Source of the DNA: Bacillota bacterium
GTDB taxonomy: Bacteria > Bacillota > Clostridia > Lachnospirales > Lachnospiraceae
Assembly (NCBI GenBank): GCA_023391695.1
Contig: JAEWAK010000064.1
Span: forward strand, 1-64,000
Direction: 5' to 3'
DNA length: 64,000 bases
Shown here: positions 63,560 through 64,000 of the stretch, piece by piece
Layout: each line of letters begins with the position of its first letter
Position numbering within the stretch: position 1 is the stretch's first letter
Position numbers and translations under genes: made by a program
The notes under the pieces: generated by a model
The model's input: the letters and a program-made list of their open reading frames with translations, nothing else
Databases searched by the model: none
Told to the model about the DNA's origin: nothing

Positions 63560-64000
63560 TCAGATCACGTCTAGTAATTTTTGCATAGCCATTATTGTAC
63601 TTACAGGTTCCAAAATTACATTGCCGCTTTTTTGTTGATTAGTAAGCAATAAAATTACAATTGGGCTTAAACCGGAATGCGTAATCTTCTTAATATCAAA
63701 TTCCATTATAAGCTGCCCTTTTGCTACTTCTTGTTCCGGTTTTATGTGAGCCACAAAACCGTTTCCACTCATGGTGACTGTGTCAATGCCGATATGAATC
63801 ATTAGCTCTAAACCTTCTTTGCTAGTCAAACCGGCAGCATGCCTCGTTGGAAACAGCATAGATACGGTCCCATCAAACGGCGCATACACTTTTCCATTTG
63901 AGGGATAGATTCCTACACCATCACCCAACACCCTTGAAGCGAATACTTCATCAGGAACGTCCGACAGGTTGATGATTTCCCCCGACACCGGACTGTAAAT
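63560..64000 (-). CDS. PTS glucose-type EIIA (start beyond the window)
   Basis: The glucose-family EIIA domain has GDGVGIYPSNGKVYAPFDGT, the His in PTRHAAGL and the active-site His in LELMIHIGIDTVTMSG. At the right edge the frame continues upstream (IYSPVSGEIINL), so the real start lies outside; the internal GTG is not the start. It supplies phosphate to the EIIBC two genes downstream. About 59 nt separate it from the antiterminator gene. Confidence 0.9.
   Translation of the reverse strand: MYSPVSGEIINLSDVPDEVFASRVLGDGVGIYPSNGKVYAPFDGTVSMLFPTRHAAGLTSKEGLELMIHIGIDTVTMSGNGFVAHIKPEQEVAKGQLIMEFDIKKITHSGLSPIVILLLTNQQKSGNVILEPVSTIMAMQKLLDVI

Noticed and set aside
62652..63560. RAT antiterminator hairpin next to licT
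   Set aside because: The gap 63501-63559 has no RAT-like hairpin overlapping a terminator. It may lie outside the window.

Overview
The window looks like a chromosome segment of an anaerobic, spore-forming Firmicute, most likely Lachnospiraceae or a related Clostridia family. The reasons are the moderate-to-low GC, the strong AGGAGG-type ribosome binding sites, a LysM/GH18 spore-type protein, LplB/YtcP-type sugar permeases, a BglG/LicT-controlled PTS, PhoH (YlaK type), NhaC and FosX. This is inferred from gene content; the species cannot be named.

Region 1 (1-22,000) is a decayed genomic island. It starts beside tRNA-Asn and tRNA-Cys with an N-terminally broken tyrosine integrase reading toward tRNA-Cys. 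It then carries an AT-rich cassette of three overlapping DNA methyltransferase genes (the third with a nuclease-like N-terminus), followed by an SfsA-type PD-(D/E)XK nuclease-like gene. After that come one truncated IS66 remnant, a second broken IS66 copy, broken conjugation genes (an FtsK-like ATPase and a neighbour), a 1330-residue single-chain restriction-modification-specificity protein, and a third IS66 copy with recognisable inverted repeats but frameshifted tnpB and tnpC. The methyltransferase/SfsA cassette is the best candidate in the window for an undescribed defence system.

Region 2 (22,000-40,700) is sugar and sugar-acid catabolism. KdgK and KdgA (the latter fused to a VOC-like domain) face a divergent IclR regulator across shared palindromic operators. 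A PrpR-N regulator with a degenerate AAA domain lies divergent from a cluster encoding a DUF1537 acid-sugar kinase, Fe-dependent alcohol dehydrogenase, DHDPS/KDG-aldolase-like lyase, PdxA2-type dehydrogenase, a three-gene ABC importer, a cytoplasmic BNR/sialidase-like protein and a GH13_18 phosphorylase-like enzyme. MtnA follows. The intergenic gaps here hold tandem repeats and paired hairpins.

Region 3 (40,800-50,900) holds PhoH, a drug-type ABC exporter with a LytTR regulator and DUF3021 protein, two unknown membrane proteins, a LysM/GH18 protein with substituted catalytic residues, a tethered LacI-type sugar-binding protein and FosX.

Region 4 (50,900-54,800) is a patchwork: a probable small-RNA gene convergent on a tiny hydrophobic peptide (type I toxin-antitoxin layout), a lone HsdR-N nuclease-like gene, a peptidoglycan-binding fragment, a small secreted protein, a FlK-type thioesterase with an in-frame stop, and a glyoxalase-family protein.

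Region 5 (55,000-64,000) has a RidA-aminotransferase-NhaC operon and a YheO-like regulator that share a TAAAATATATTTTA palindrome, then a beta-glucoside PTS operon on the minus strand (EIIA running off the window, LicT-type antiterminator, EIIBC, 6-phospho-beta-glucosidase).
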